From contig JAAYEH010000471.1 of NCBI GenBank assembly GCA_012728855.1, positions 40,779 through 104,778 of the forward strand: a DNA stretch of 64,000 nucleotides, read 5' to 3'. A model generated the notes under the pieces. That model made no database searches, was not told where the DNA came from, and was given only the letters and a program-made list of their open reading frames with translations. Position numbers and translations under genes: made by a program. The number at the start of each line of letters is the position of its first letter. The first letter of the stretch is position 1. Source of the stretch: Rhodopirellula sp. (GTDB lineage: Bacteria > Planctomycetota > Planctomycetia > Pirellulales > Thermoguttaceae). Shown piece after piece: positions 33,748-42,769 of the stretch.

Positions 33748-36700
33748 ATGAAAAGACAACGATACTCGCTAATGGCCGTTCTTACCCTGATCTCTCTCGC
33801 AACGGGTCGGCTCTGCGCTGAAGACGTCTATTTGCAGGTCGAAGGCGACTGGAAGAAGACTGAGTCCGGCAAGCAGTTACAGAAGACATTCGGCTTCGCC
33901 ACCGGTGCGGCGACCTACGGGCTGAGCTACGACATCGAAGTCCCCGCCGATGCGCCGGCCGGCAAGGCGACGTCGAGCCAGTGGGTCTTCACCACCGGCT
34001 ACGTCCCGCTGGGTATGCCCGGACCTTCCAACGCCAACTGGTATGTCCAGGGTTACTTCACCGTACGATTGGACGGAAAGACCATCCACGATGTGCCGGC
34101 CGACTTCCGCACCGTCCGTGCCGGCGGCGAGGACGCCGTCGTGGAGGGCGTCTGGCCGACGGCGAAAGGACCGCTCACCATCCGCTTCGGCATGCGCGGC
34201 GGCGACGACAAACTGCTGATGCAGGTGGAACTGTCGCCGGAGACGAAGGTCGGCCGGTGGGAACTGGAATTGCGATGCTATCCCCACGCCTTCACCGAGC
34301 CTCGCGACCGCTGGGTCGCCACCGCAAGCCGCGAAGTCCAGGCCACGGCCGCCATCGACCTCGATCGGGCCAAAGAGCCGTGGGTGCTCTATTACGACAA
34401 GATCATGGACGGCGACACCGCCAAAGCTGGTCCCTGCGGACTGGTCTACGTGCCGGACGAGTTGACAACGGCCAAGGTAACGGTAGGCAGTTATCCCGTC
34501 ACCACGCGGTTGGCGGCCAAGCCCGGCGGCCGGAGAATCACGGTCGGACTCTGGGACTTCACACCGATGAACGACGTGGCCCTGCACCGAAACTACCTCC
34601 GTGACAGCGGCCGGACGATTGCCGGCGACGTTGCGGCGGTTGCCTCGCACGACTGGAACGGGGCTGTGTTGCCCGCCGCCAAGCTGCCCGAAAGCCGGGC
34701 CGAATTGCTCGCCGAACAGGTCAGCAAACGCCGCCGGTCGACGCCCTACGACGAGATGACCGGCGAGATCGTCACGCCGCATATCCCCTGGGCGTGCCCC
34801 TTGGCCGGCGGTCCCGTCCGTACGCTCCTTGTCGGCCAAAGGTGGCACCAGCGCGAAACGGTCGAACTGGCCCAGCGCCTCGCGATGGATTACCAGACGG
34901 TGAGCTTCTGCGAGTCGGACAGCGTGCTCTCGCCCTCTTCGCTCTACCTCTACGGCTCCTACGATGTCTACGGCTACCCCCGGAAAAACCAGATCGACGT
35001 GTTGGCCGATCTCTCCGAAAAGCTGCGGGGCGACCGCGATTGCTTCCTTCTCTCCGGCTTCAAACCGACGTTGATCCCGGAAAACCTTCGCCGCCGGATC
35101 GTGGAAAAGGTGCGAGCGGGCACAGGCTTGATACTGCTGGGCGCGGCGACGAAGCTGCTGGAGGATTTCGGCAAAGAGATCGAAGAAGTGCAATGGACGC
35201 CCGGGGCAGTGCCGGCGACGGATTTGCCGGTGTTCGACGCGATGACCGCGGAAAATCGCCCCATCTGGACGGCCTACACAGCGGGCGACGGTCGCCTGCT
35301 CGTGTTTCATTATCCCACGGCCTCACGAAGCGCTTTGCATGGTCTCACTCCGCTGCTAAGTGCCGAGGATCCCGACAACCTCGCCTTCTACGACTACTAC
35401 CATGCCTTGGTCGCCGCTGGGGTGCTCTGGGCCTCTCATCGCGAGATGCCGGTCCACGTGGAGGTTTCCCGGCAAGGCGACGAAGTCCACATCAAGTCGG
35501 CGGGCGCGGTTGCCGGGGCGAGACTGGAGATCCTTGTCGACGACGGACTAAGGGCCGTTCGGGGGCAGACGCAGAAAAAGATCGATCTTCCCAAGGGAAA
35601 GACGACCTGCAAGATTCCCAATCTGGGACCGGCTGCGGGCGAGCGGTTCGTCAGCGTGCTCGTCAAGAAAGACGGCCAGTCGCTCGGCTGGGGCACGGTC
35701 CGCTGTAAACCGCAAGCGGAAATGCCTCGAATCCTCGCCGTGGAGCCGGCCGAAAAGACACTCTCGGCGGGCCAAACCGTCACCGGGAAAATCCGACTCA
35801 GCAGTCTGCCCGACGAGCCCCGCCTGCTGGTCGAACTCCGCGATGCACTGGGCCGGGTCGTATCGCAAGAGGAACTCAACCCAATCGCCGCGGAGGTGTC
35901 GTTCGAAGTCCCGCTGCGTCAACCGCTCGCGCCGCTGCATCAAATCCGCGTTCGGCTCGACGGCGACGGACGCTGGCTCGACCAGCGAGTGGAGCATCTC
36001 GGCATCGCGTGGCAAGACGACGGCGACTATCATTTTCTTGCCTGGTCCGACGGGAGCAACCGGGCGGTCCGTCACTACATCAACCATGTTTTGGCGCTCG
36101 GAGGGGTCGACTGGATCGATAATACCGGCCTCACCGGCGGCGAGGCAGGCACGGCCGAAATCTCCTGCCGCAACGCCGCCCGCCAAGGACTGTGGAGCAT
36201 TCCCTATATCACCCGCATCCACTCGCAACAGAAGTCCGATCGCGTCCGTCATCCCTGCCTTACCGACCCGAAGCACTTGGACCAGTGGACGACGGGGCTA
36301 CGCCAACGGGCTCGCGGCGCGTCGCGCTACGGCGTGCCCGCCTACACCCTCGGCGATGAAAACTACCTGGTGCGGGCCAACTCGGTCGACGTGTGCATTT
36401 CGCCGACGTGCCTGGCCGAGTTTCGCCACATGCTCGAGGATCGTTACGGCAGCCTCGACAAGCTCAATGCCCGCTGGCAGACCCGGTATGCTGCCTGGGA
36501 CGAAGTGATTCCCGCGACGTTGGAGGAAGTGAAGGAGGATCCGAAGCATTGGCCGCGTTGGGCGTTGCACCGGCTCTTCATGGACAGTGTATTCACTCGC
36601 GCCCATGCCAAGGGTCGCGAGGCGATCCGCTCGGTCGATCCTGATGCTCGCGTCGGTTTCGATGGCGTGTTCGATCTGAATAGTTGGCACGGCTACGATT

Positions 36701-38211
36701 TCTACCAGCTCTGCCGCCATTGCGACCTGAATCAGGTCTACGCGGTGCGGCCGCCGCAGATCGAGTATCTCCGCTGTTGGCATCAGCCCGGCGCGATCCT
36801 CGGCTCATGGTACAACCACACGGGCAACCGCGACGAAACGTCGGCGCGGTGGCTATCCTGGCACTTGCTCTTTCACGGATTCAACAGCAGTTGGTACTGG
36901 ACTTCCTACAACACCGGCCCGGCCATGCTCTTTCCCGATCTGCGGCCCACGCCCCAGTTTCAGTGGATGCGCGAGTCGATCGGCGAGATCCGCGGCGGGA
37001 TTGGCAAGCTCTTGCTTGCCGCCGAACGTCTCGACGACGGCATCGCCATCCACTACAGCCAGGCAAGCGTCCATGCCGGCACTCTTCTTGGCCGCCGTCC
37101 GGCCGACGCCCAGTGGGCCTTCGCGCAATTAGCCGAAGATCTGGGCTATCAGCACCGCATGCTCTCCTACGAGGAGATCGAGCAAGGCAAGCTTCGGGAC
37201 TGTCGGGCGCTTCTGATGCCGGCCTGCACGGCGTTGAGTCGAAGGGAGGCCGAGGCGATTCGCGAATTCGTCGAGCAGGGCGGACTGGTGATCGCCGACA
37301 CCCTGCCTGGCATTCTTGAAGACGATGGTTATCTCCCGCCGACCGGCCAGTTCGACGACTTCTTTGGTGTTTCCCGATCGGGATTGCCTGAGCTGAAAGG
37401 CGCCAAGCCGATCCGGCTGAAGGCGGACGGCAAGGAGATCGAATCGGTCTTCACGGTCCACGATGCCGCGATCAAGGCGACTGACGCGGAAGCGGTGGCC
37501 GCCGGCGACGCGCCGGCCGTACTGGTCCGTTCGGTCGGCAAGGGATTGGCCGTTCTGTTGAATGCGGCGATCGAGCCATATCGGAGTGCTCGTCGACAGG
37601 GAGAGGGCGCCGCCGAGCGACGCCTCATCGGCGATTTCCTCGGCCGAGCCGGCCTGAAGCCGGCGGTACACGTTTCGCCCGAGGGACCGTGGGAGGTCGT
37701 CCGCTTCTCGGATGGCGACGTGCTGTACGTCGCTATCCTGCCCGACGACCGCTTCGTCGGCCGACCGACTCGCCCCGTCCGCATACGGATGCCGCACCGG
37801 GGGTTCGTCTACGACGTCCGTGCCGGCAAGCCGCTTGGCGAGACGGACTCCGTGGAAATGACCTTGGTTCCCGGCCAGGCCAAGCTTTTGGCGTTGCTCC
37901 CGTATGACGTAGCCGGCATCCAACTGCGGGCAGCGCCCGAAGTCCGCGCGGGAGCGGATCTCGATGTCGAGATCGTATTTCCATCTTCGGTACCACCGCA
38001 AGCCCGCCACTGCGTGCGCGTTGGGCTATTCGACCCGCAACGGCAACCCCTCGGTCACTATGCACAAAACGCCCTGGCCGGCGCGGACAAGATCCACACC
38101 ACCATCCCGTTGGCGCTGAACGACGCACTCGGTCAATGGGCCGTGCGGGCAACCGACATCGCTACTGGGCGGACCACGGAGACAGCCTTCACGGTGATCG
38201 CGGCCGAATAA
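33748..38211 (+). CDS. Giant secreted GH42-like beta-galactosidase family protein
   Basis: A 1487-residue exported protein with signal peptide MKRQRYSLMAVLTLISLATGRLCA. About 700 N-terminal residues are beta-sandwich-like; residues 400-650 contain a Rossmann-like section (PVRTLLVGQRWH). A GH42-like barrel follows from about 750: YTLGDENYLV holds a candidate acid/base Glu871 and SWYNHTGNRDETSARWLSWHLLFHGFNSSWYW is typical of the second half. A trimerisation-like alpha/beta domain (RALLMPACTALSRREAEAIREFVEQGG) and a final beta domain complete it. Normal GH42 enzymes are about 650-700 residues, so this is roughly double. Galactoside cleavage is unproved. Confidence 0.8.
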   Translation: MKRQRYSLMAVLTLISLATGRLCAEDVYLQVEGDWKKTESGKQLQKTFGFATGAATYGLSYDIEVPADAPAGKATSSQWVFTTGYVPLGMPGPSNANWYVQGYFTVRLDGKTIHDVPADFRTVRAGGEDAVVEGVWPTAKGPLTIRFGMRGGDDKLLMQVELSPETKVGRWELELRCYPHAFTEPRDRWVATASREVQATAAIDLDRAKEPWVLYYDKIMDGDTAKAGPCGLVYVPDELTTAKVTVGSYPVTTRLAAKPGGRRITVGLWDFTPMNDVALHRNYLRDSGRTIAGDVAAVASHDWNGAVLPAAKLPESRAELLAEQVSKRRRSTPYDEMTGEIVTPHIPWACPLAGGPVRTLLVGQRWHQRETVELAQRLAMDYQTVSFCESDSVLSPSSLYLYGSYDVYGYPRKNQIDVLADLSEKLRGDRDCFLLSGFKPTLIPENLRRRIVEKVRAGTGLILLGAATKLLEDFGKEIEEVQWTPGAVPATDLPVFDAMTAENRPIWTAYTAGDGRLLVFHYPTASRSALHGLTPLLSAEDPDNLAFYDYYHALVAAGVLWASHREMPVHVEVSRQGDEVHIKSAGAVAGARLEILVDDGLRAVRGQTQKKIDLPKGKTTCKIPNLGPAAGERFVSVLVKKDGQSLGWGTVRCKPQAEMPRILAVEPAEKTLSAGQTVTGKIRLSSLPDEPRLLVELRDALGRVVSQEELNPIAAEVSFEVPLRQPLAPLHQIRVRLDGDGRWLDQRVEHLGIAWQDDGDYHFLAWSDGSNRAVRHYINHVLALGGVDWIDNTGLTGGEAGTAEISCRNAARQGLWSIPYITRIHSQQKSDRVRHPCLTDPKHLDQWTTGLRQRARGASRYGVPAYTLGDENYLVRANSVDVCISPTCLAEFRHMLEDRYGSLDKLNARWQTRYAAWDEVIPATLEEVKEDPKHWPRWALHRLFMDSVFTRAHAKGREAIRSVDPDARVGFDGVFDLNSWHGYDFYQLCRHCDLNQVYAVRPPQIEYLRCWHQPGAILGSWYNHTGNRDETSARWLSWHLLFHGFNSSWYWTSYNTGPAMLFPDLRPTPQFQWMRESIGEIRGGIGKLLLAAERLDDGIAIHYSQASVHAGTLLGRRPADAQWAFAQLAEDLGYQHRMLSYEEIEQGKLRDCRALLMPACTALSRREAEAIREFVEQGGLVIADTLPGILEDDGYLPPTGQFDDFFGVSRSGLPELKGAKPIRLKADGKEIESVFTVHDAAIKATDAEAVAAGDAPAVLVRSVGKGLAVLLNAAIEPYRSARRQGEGAAERRLIGDFLGRAGLKPAVHVSPEGPWEVVRFSDGDVLYVAILPDDRFVGRPTRPVRIRMPHRGFVYDVRAGKPLGETDSVEMTLVPGQAKLLALLPYDVAGIQLRAAPEVRAGADLDVEIVFPSSVPPQARHCVRVGLFDPQRQPLGHYAQNALAGADKIHTTIPLALNDALGQWAVRATDIATGRTTETAFTVIAAE

Positions 38212-38255
38212 AAAACAATCCCAACAGCCCCCATTCCTATCTCTCTCGCTCTAAT

Positions 38256-38333
38256 CCTTTGCGTCTTCGCGCCTTTGCGTGAGAATTCTTTTTTTTCGGA
38301 AAAGCCTCACGCAAAGACGCAAAGACGCAAAGG
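38256..38333. repeat. CGCAAAGACGCAAAG inverted repeat between convergent genes
   Basis: 28-nt arms at 38256-38283 and 38306-38333 match at 26 of 28 positions, around a T-rich loop (TTCTTTTTTTT). Both arms are built of CTTTGCGTC units. Such arrays recur in many genomes. It sits 44 bases past the GH42-like gene and 22 before the lipoprotein gene end, again suggesting a bidirectional terminator. Confidence 0.85.
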
Positions 38334-38355
38334 AAGACGGGAGAAGGGTGCGCGA

Positions 38356-38769
38356 TTATTGGCTGGTTAGCGCGAAATCGAGTTGCTCGGCGCCGCCTGA
38401 GGGTACTTCGGCGGTCAGTTCGGTTTGCGAGTTGTAGCGAGCCGGGATGTACATCTCGCCGACCGGGACTTTCTCGCCGGGGTTCGACTCGTCGAACTTG
38501 CCGGGGATCAACCGGGAGGCGGTGATTTCCACGGTCATCTTACCGGGGAGAGTTTCCACCTGGTACTGGCCACCGACGATCTCGGCGCTAAACGCCCGTT
38601 TGTCGCCGTCGACGGCCCTGAACAAGATCCGCCCTTCCGAGATGGGCTCGCCGTCGAAGGTCACCTTGCCGCGAACGGGCTGCACGTCGAGGCCGCCTGA
38701 GGAGCCACAGCCGACGAAGAACAGGGTGGCAAGTAGCAAGAGGACGATGGTCACAGGTTGGGTACGCAT
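38356..38769 (-). CDS. Small lipoprotein with transthyretin-like beta domain
   Basis: A 137-residue exported lipoprotein. The N-terminal hydrophobic segment ends with lipobox FVGC (Cys21). The remainder, with VRGKVTFDGEPISEGRILFRAVDG and YQVETLPGKMTVEITA, is the small carboxypeptidase-regulatory-like (transthyretin-like) fold that planctomycetes encode by the dozen, generally next to a DUF1559 gene as here. It lies 123 bp downstream of the DUF1559 gene on the same strand. The specific role is unknown. Confidence 0.88.
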   Translation of the reverse strand: MRTQPVTIVLLLLATLFFVGCGSSGGLDVQPVRGKVTFDGEPISEGRILFRAVDGDKRAFSAEIVGGQYQVETLPGKMTVEITASRLIPGKFDESNPGEKVPVGEMYIPARYNSQTELTAEVPSGGAEQLDFALTSQ

Positions 38770-38892
38770 GAAGAACCTTCGAGAAAGTGTTGTGGTAGTA
38801 AAAGATTCAGAGCCGCGGCGCGAGCTTCGACGCGCCGCGGCTCACAAAGTGTTCGTGGAAATTCGCCGTCCGAAAGGTGGCCTTTCGAACGG

Positions 38893-39828
38893 TTAGAACT
38901 CCCCGAGGGTATGCCCGTCCTGGCGGTTGCCGGCGTCGCGCCAGGTCTGGGTATTGACCGTCTCGCTGACGAAGCGGACCGACCCATCGCACAGAGTCGC
39001 GTTCACTCCGCCGGGATGGTAGCTGCGGGCGAAGTTCCATCGGCCGGTCAGTCCACCGGCGTTGCCGTTCTCGCAAGGTGCATTGGGCCAAGTCGTGCTC
39101 TTGCAAGAGTAGACGCGATCGGGAACCGTGGTATTGGGCGGCTCCGCCGAGGAGAAGGCGTAGGAACCGTGCGGCGCGCCGCCCCAGTAGCCCCCGAGTT
39201 CACCCCAGGTGGCCCCGGTGCTCCCCCGAATCATTCCTTCCGAAGCCAGAAGCGTGTTGGAGGTGCCGTCGATACAAGAAGCAAAACTGCGGGCAAAGCC
39301 GGGCTGACTCGTACCGAACATGCCGCCGGGATCCGTCGAGATGATGTTCATGTTGATCGGGGTTCCCGTGCCGCCACCGGCGCAGACGGCGTAGTTTCCC
39401 TGAAAACCATTGTTCGAGCCACCCGCTCCTACCGCCGGGCTGGACGGGTCGGATGGGCACATCATCACGTTGACAGCAATGCCCGCGAGGGTAGCGGGGA
39501 TCATGTGGACGTATTGCGTTACGTCAGCTTCGTACTTGTCGGAATAGGGGCCTTGTTCGATAAACGGCAGAATCCGGTGATACCAGCAGTCGCGACGGTG
39601 CGATTGGTCGGCGGCTTCCGCCTTCCAGCCGTAGGGAAAGCACTTGTGCGTGTCGTGGTAATTATGCATCGCCAACCCCAACTGCTTGAGGTTGTTCGTG
39701 CATTGCGAGCGGCGAGCCGCCTCGCGGGCCGCCTGAACTGCCGGCAATAAGAGCGCGATTAAGATGCCGATAATGGCAATCACTACGAGCAACTCAACGA
39801 GCGTAAACCCAACCAATCTCTTTCGCAT
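38893..39828 (-). CDS. DUF1559 protein with type IV prepilin-like N-terminus
   Basis: A 311-residue protein opening MRKRLVGFTLVELLVVIAII: the G/F cleavage site with Glu at +5 and a hydrophobic helix, as in class III signal peptides cleaved by prepilin peptidase. AREAARRSQCTNNLKQLGLA and a His/Asp-rich C-terminal end (GGVNATLCDGSVRFVSETV) are standard DUF1559 elements. These proteins form a very large planctomycete family, probably pseudopilins, with no clear function. It pairs with the lipoprotein gene downstream. Confidence 0.93.
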   Translation of the reverse strand: MRKRLVGFTLVELLVVIAIIGILIALLLPAVQAAREAARRSQCTNNLKQLGLAMHNYHDTHKCFPYGWKAEAADQSHRRDCWYHRILPFIEQGPYSDKYEADVTQYVHMIPATLAGIAVNVMMCPSDPSSPAVGAGGSNNGFQGNYAVCAGGGTGTPINMNIISTDPGGMFGTSQPGFARSFASCIDGTSNTLLASEGMIRGSTGATWGELGGYWGGAPHGSYAFSSAEPPNTTVPDRVYSCKSTTWPNAPCENGNAGGLTGRWNFARSYHPGGVNATLCDGSVRFVSETVNTQTWRDAGNRQDGHTLGEF

Positions 39829-40040
39829 GGCGATCTCCTGGAAACGGGAAAACTGAGGACCGAAAATGGGTGCTTAAACAGGCAAAGGGCGGGCCACCCC
39901 GGTTTTCGCTTTCGAAACTCCGAGGGGAGGAAGGAAGGCACCCGGATCCTAACACGGCAGCCGAACATTGGCAAGCGTTTTGCGCGAGTTCTTGCCATTC
40001 CCCTCTTTTGCTGGCGTGCGATCGTTGTGAGTGGGTTTTG

Positions 40041-41363
40041 TCACTTCGCTCGTACGACAGTGAAATAGCTGCTCACGACCCGGTCGAAGTACTCCGGCCG
40101 CATCTCCATCGGTAGCTCGTTATAGGTGCAGTAGTTGCGGATCTGACTCAACAGATCGCGCGGATGGCAGCGGCGCATGGGACGGTCGTGTGGCCGGTAG
40201 TGCTTTTCGATCAAATAGTCGACCATCTCGCGGCGGTAGTCGCACGAGAAGGCATGGGCATAGAGCTGAAACAGCCGATGAAACTCCTGCTCGGTTGCGT
40301 CGGCGATCTCGATCTTGTAGGGAATCCGCCGCAGGAAGGCATCATCGACCAGGTCGGCAGGTTCGAGATTCGTCGAGAAGATGATCAGTTGCTCGAAGGG
40401 AACCTGGATCTTCTTGCCCGTGGAAAGCGTGAGGAAGTCGTGGCGGGCCTCCAAAGGGACGATCCAGCGATTGAGTAGTTCCGCCGGTTCGATTCGCTGG
40501 CGGCCGAAGTCGTCGATCAACAGGCAGCCGCAGTTGCTCTTCATTTGCAGGGGAGCTTCACTGACGTTGCTGTGCGGATCGTAGCGAATCTCGAGGTTGT
40601 CCAAGGTCAACTCGCCGCCGACGACGACCGTGGGCCGCCGGATTCGCACCCACCGCTGATCGTGTTCGGCCTGTTTGATCAGCCCGTGGCCATCTTCGGC
40701 AGACGTCTCATGGTAGGCCGCGTCGAACAGCTTGATGATCTGCCCGTCCTCGACCACCGTCTGCGGCAGCCAGATATGCTGGCCGAAGCACTGCGTGATT
40801 CGCTTGGCCAGGGTCGACTTGCCGTTGCCGGGGGCGCCGTACAAGAACAGTCCCGCCCCGGAATTGACGGCTGGTCCCAGGCTTTCGAACAGGTTCGGAT
40901 CGATGGAGATATCGGCAAATGCGTCTGTCAACTGTTCGCGCTTCGGAGCTTCGGCGCGAATCGTCTGCGCCTCGACCGAAAGGACATACTCCGCCAGCGG
41001 TACCGGGGCGGGACCGGCATAGGCGCAGGCGGCCGAGGCGGTGTGTGCTTGCCTCCGGCCTTCTTCGGTCAATACATAGGTGTAATCGTTCAGCGGCGCC
41101 GCGCTGCGGTGGACTATCCACTGGCGCGACCGGAGCAATTGATACAACCCTTCCAGCACTCCAAACGGCAGGCATACATGCTTGGCAATTCCCCGCCCGC
41201 TGTCGGCGCCGACAATGGCCAGGTGCTTGATCACGAGCGATTCCAGCAGCGAGGTGGGAACCTGCGTATCCTCGAGCGACCGCGGCGGCGCGGGCCGAAA
41301 CGACTCGTCCGAGAGGATGGCTGCCAGAACTTGTCCACGACTTTCGGCGGTGCTGGTCAGCAT
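40041..41363 (-). CDS. AAA-type ATPase with N-terminal winged-helix-like region
   Basis: A 440-residue cytosolic protein. Residues 1-150 are helical and contain a winged-helix-like YVLTEEGRRQA. Walker A is FLYGAPGNGKST near residue 172, Walker B is GCLLIDDFGRQR and IFSTNLEPADLVDDAFLRRIPYKIEI resembles sensor 1 and the arginine finger. The C-terminal lid contains CHPRDLLSQIRNYC. No partner gene lies next to it. A planctomycete-conserved orphan ATPase, possibly involved in assembly of secretion or pilus machinery, is the most I can offer. Confidence 0.8.
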   Translation of the reverse strand: MLTSTAESRGQVLAAILSDESFRPAPPRSLEDTQVPTSLLESLVIKHLAIVGADSGRGIAKHVCLPFGVLEGLYQLLRSRQWIVHRSAAPLNDYTYVLTEEGRRQAHTASAACAYAGPAPVPLAEYVLSVEAQTIRAEAPKREQLTDAFADISIDPNLFESLGPAVNSGAGLFLYGAPGNGKSTLAKRITQCFGQHIWLPQTVVEDGQIIKLFDAAYHETSAEDGHGLIKQAEHDQRWVRIRRPTVVVGGELTLDNLEIRYDPHSNVSEAPLQMKSNCGCLLIDDFGRQRIEPAELLNRWIVPLEARHDFLTLSTGKKIQVPFEQLIIFSTNLEPADLVDDAFLRRIPYKIEIADATEQEFHRLFQLYAHAFSCDYRREMVDYLIEKHYRPHDRPMRRCHPRDLLSQIRNYCTYNELPMEMRPEYFDRVVSSYFTVVRAK

Positions 41364-41427
41364 GGCGAGCCTTATTCAGGACAACAAGGTTTTCGGTAGG
41401 AAGGGCCTGTTTCAAGTCTAGGTCAGA

Positions 41428-41622
41428 AGAGAGTCAAGAGTCGAGAGCCAAAAGTCGAACGCCAAGTAATCCGATTCGCTCTGGAGACCAGGCCATTGAC
41501 TTTCCGCTACTGATGACCGCTACGGCAATGGAATCCCACCCCCTTGAGTGCCACTACTTTCGGATCGCCCTCCGATCGGATGGATTGGCTCTGGATTCTA
41601 GACTCTCGACTCTTGACTCTCT
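41428..41622. repeat. Perfect 20-bp inverted repeat with 155-bp spacer
   Basis: AGAGAGTCAAGAGTCGAGAG (41428-41447) pairs perfectly with 41603-41622. The 155-bp spacer has no coding signal. The right arm runs into the 3' end of the methyltransferase gene (whose stop is at 41598), so the last residues (SQESRV) are encoded inside the repeat. The arms hold several GAGTC units. Confidence 0.85.
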
Positions 41623-42404
41623 CTCCACTGGTAAATGAAAATGCCTGCCGCGACACCGACGTTGAGCGAGTCGGTGCCCGGCCGCATCGGGATCGTCACC
41701 CGGCGGTCACAACACTGGAGGCAATCGGCCGGCAGACCCTCGAACTCATTGCCTAAAAGGAGAGCCGTTCGAGGTTTCCACGCAAAATCGCCCAATGGCT
41801 CCGCCCGGTCGTCGAGCACCGTGGCCACAAGATCGACGCCCCATTGGTCCCTCAATCGCCTCAAGTCGTGCGGCAGATCGGCCGACACGGCGAACGGCGT
41901 CGTCAAGACTCCGCCCATCGAAAGCCGCAGACAGCGTCGGGAGAACGGATCTGCCGTGGCCGCGCCGAGCAGAACGCCGTCGATCCCGAAGGCGGCGGCC
42001 GTGCGGAAGATCAGGCCCAAGTTTTCCGATTGATTTACGTGGGGGCAAACGATCAAGCTGAGCGAAGATTCGGCCTCCGCGCCGCCGATCAACTCCTCGA
42101 CGACCGGCGGCCTGCCACGGCGTCCCAGCGCAAGCACCCCGCGGTGAAACGGAAAGCCGACAATCTGTTGCAGCATCGCCTCGGAAGCCACGTAGAGCGG
42201 CGTCCGGTCGGCGACCAGCGGCGCGATCTTCGCGGCGAAGGAGTCCGAGGCAAACACCGACTCCGTCTCGAAGCGGCTCTGGAGCAGCCGCTCGGCGAGA
42301 AGCACTCCTTCGGCGACAAAGATGCTCTCCCCGCGCGCCGTCCGCTCCTTCATGGCACGATAAGGCGCCACGCGCGGGTCGTCGATCGACTCGATGCGAT
42401 TCAA
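41598..42404 (-). CDS. SPOUT (TrmH/SpoU) family RNA methyltransferase
   Basis: A 268-residue RNA 2'-O-methyltransferase. The N-terminal substrate-binding part begins RIESIDDPRVAPYR and includes FVAEGVLLAERLL. The SPOUT knot motifs are NQSENLGLIFRTAAAFGIDG (motif 1, Asn and Glu-Asn), LLLGNEFEGLP (motif 2) and IPMRPGTDSLNVGVAAGIF (motif 3). I chose TTG 42404 at the conserved N-terminus; TTG 42479 would overlap the Mop gene by 68 bases. Its C-terminal residues are encoded within an inverted repeat and may be acquired. Confidence 0.85.
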   Translation of the reverse strand: MNRIESIDDPRVAPYRAMKERTARGESIFVAEGVLLAERLLQSRFETESVFASDSFAAKIAPLVADRTPLYVASEAMLQQIVGFPFHRGVLALGRRGRPPVVEELIGGAEAESSLSLIVCPHVNQSENLGLIFRTAAAFGIDGVLLGAATADPFSRRCLRLSMGGVLTTPFAVSADLPHDLRRLRDQWGVDLVATVLDDRAEPLGDFAWKPRTALLLGNEFEGLPADCLQCCDRRVTIPMRPGTDSLNVGVAAGIFIYQWRESQESRV

Positions 42405-42411
42405 GGCCGCT

Positions 42412-42624
42412 CTATTCGTCGGTGCCGAGGATGACGTTCGAAGCCTTGATGATGGCAAAGACCTCTCTGCCTTCGGCAAGCTCCATCCGCTCGGCCGACG
42501 CGCGGGTAACCACCGAGACGATCTCCTGACCGCCGGGCAACTCGAGCGTCACCTCGACGTTCACCTGCCCATGTGCCATGTGCTTGACGGTCCCCTTCAA
42601 TACATTGCGAGAACTGAGTTTCAT
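42412..42624 (-). CDS. Molybdopterin/molybdate-binding (Mop/TOBE) domain protein
   Basis: A 70-residue stand-alone Mop domain: MKLSSRNVLKGTVKHM, EVTLELPGGQEIVSVVTRASAERM and FAIIKASNVILGTD are the family hallmarks. ATG 42624 is preceded by AAGGAG. Such single domains assemble as hexamers that store or buffer molybdate/tungstate. The next gene downstream is the SPOUT methyltransferase. No molybdate transporter or Mo enzyme is in the window. Confidence 0.92.
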   Translation of the reverse strand: MKLSSRNVLKGTVKHMAHGQVNVEVTLELPGGQEIVSVVTRASAERMELAEGREVFAIIKASNVILGTDE

Positions 42625-42769
42625 CGTCGAACTCCTTACGGTTGAAAGTCGTCCCGCGCGGCGGCATGTCCGCGACAACATTCTGGTGCCGCCTTCCCAC
42701 CCGTTGATTGTCCGTCGCCGAAAGCGGTTTGGCAAGCGTGCCTCGCCAGAAGACCACGGACATTTTACA

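Noticed and set aside
42404..42479. Longer methyltransferase start at TTG 42479
   Set aside because: It would overlap the Mop-domain gene by 68 bases and adds Ser/Arg-rich sequence that does not look conserved.
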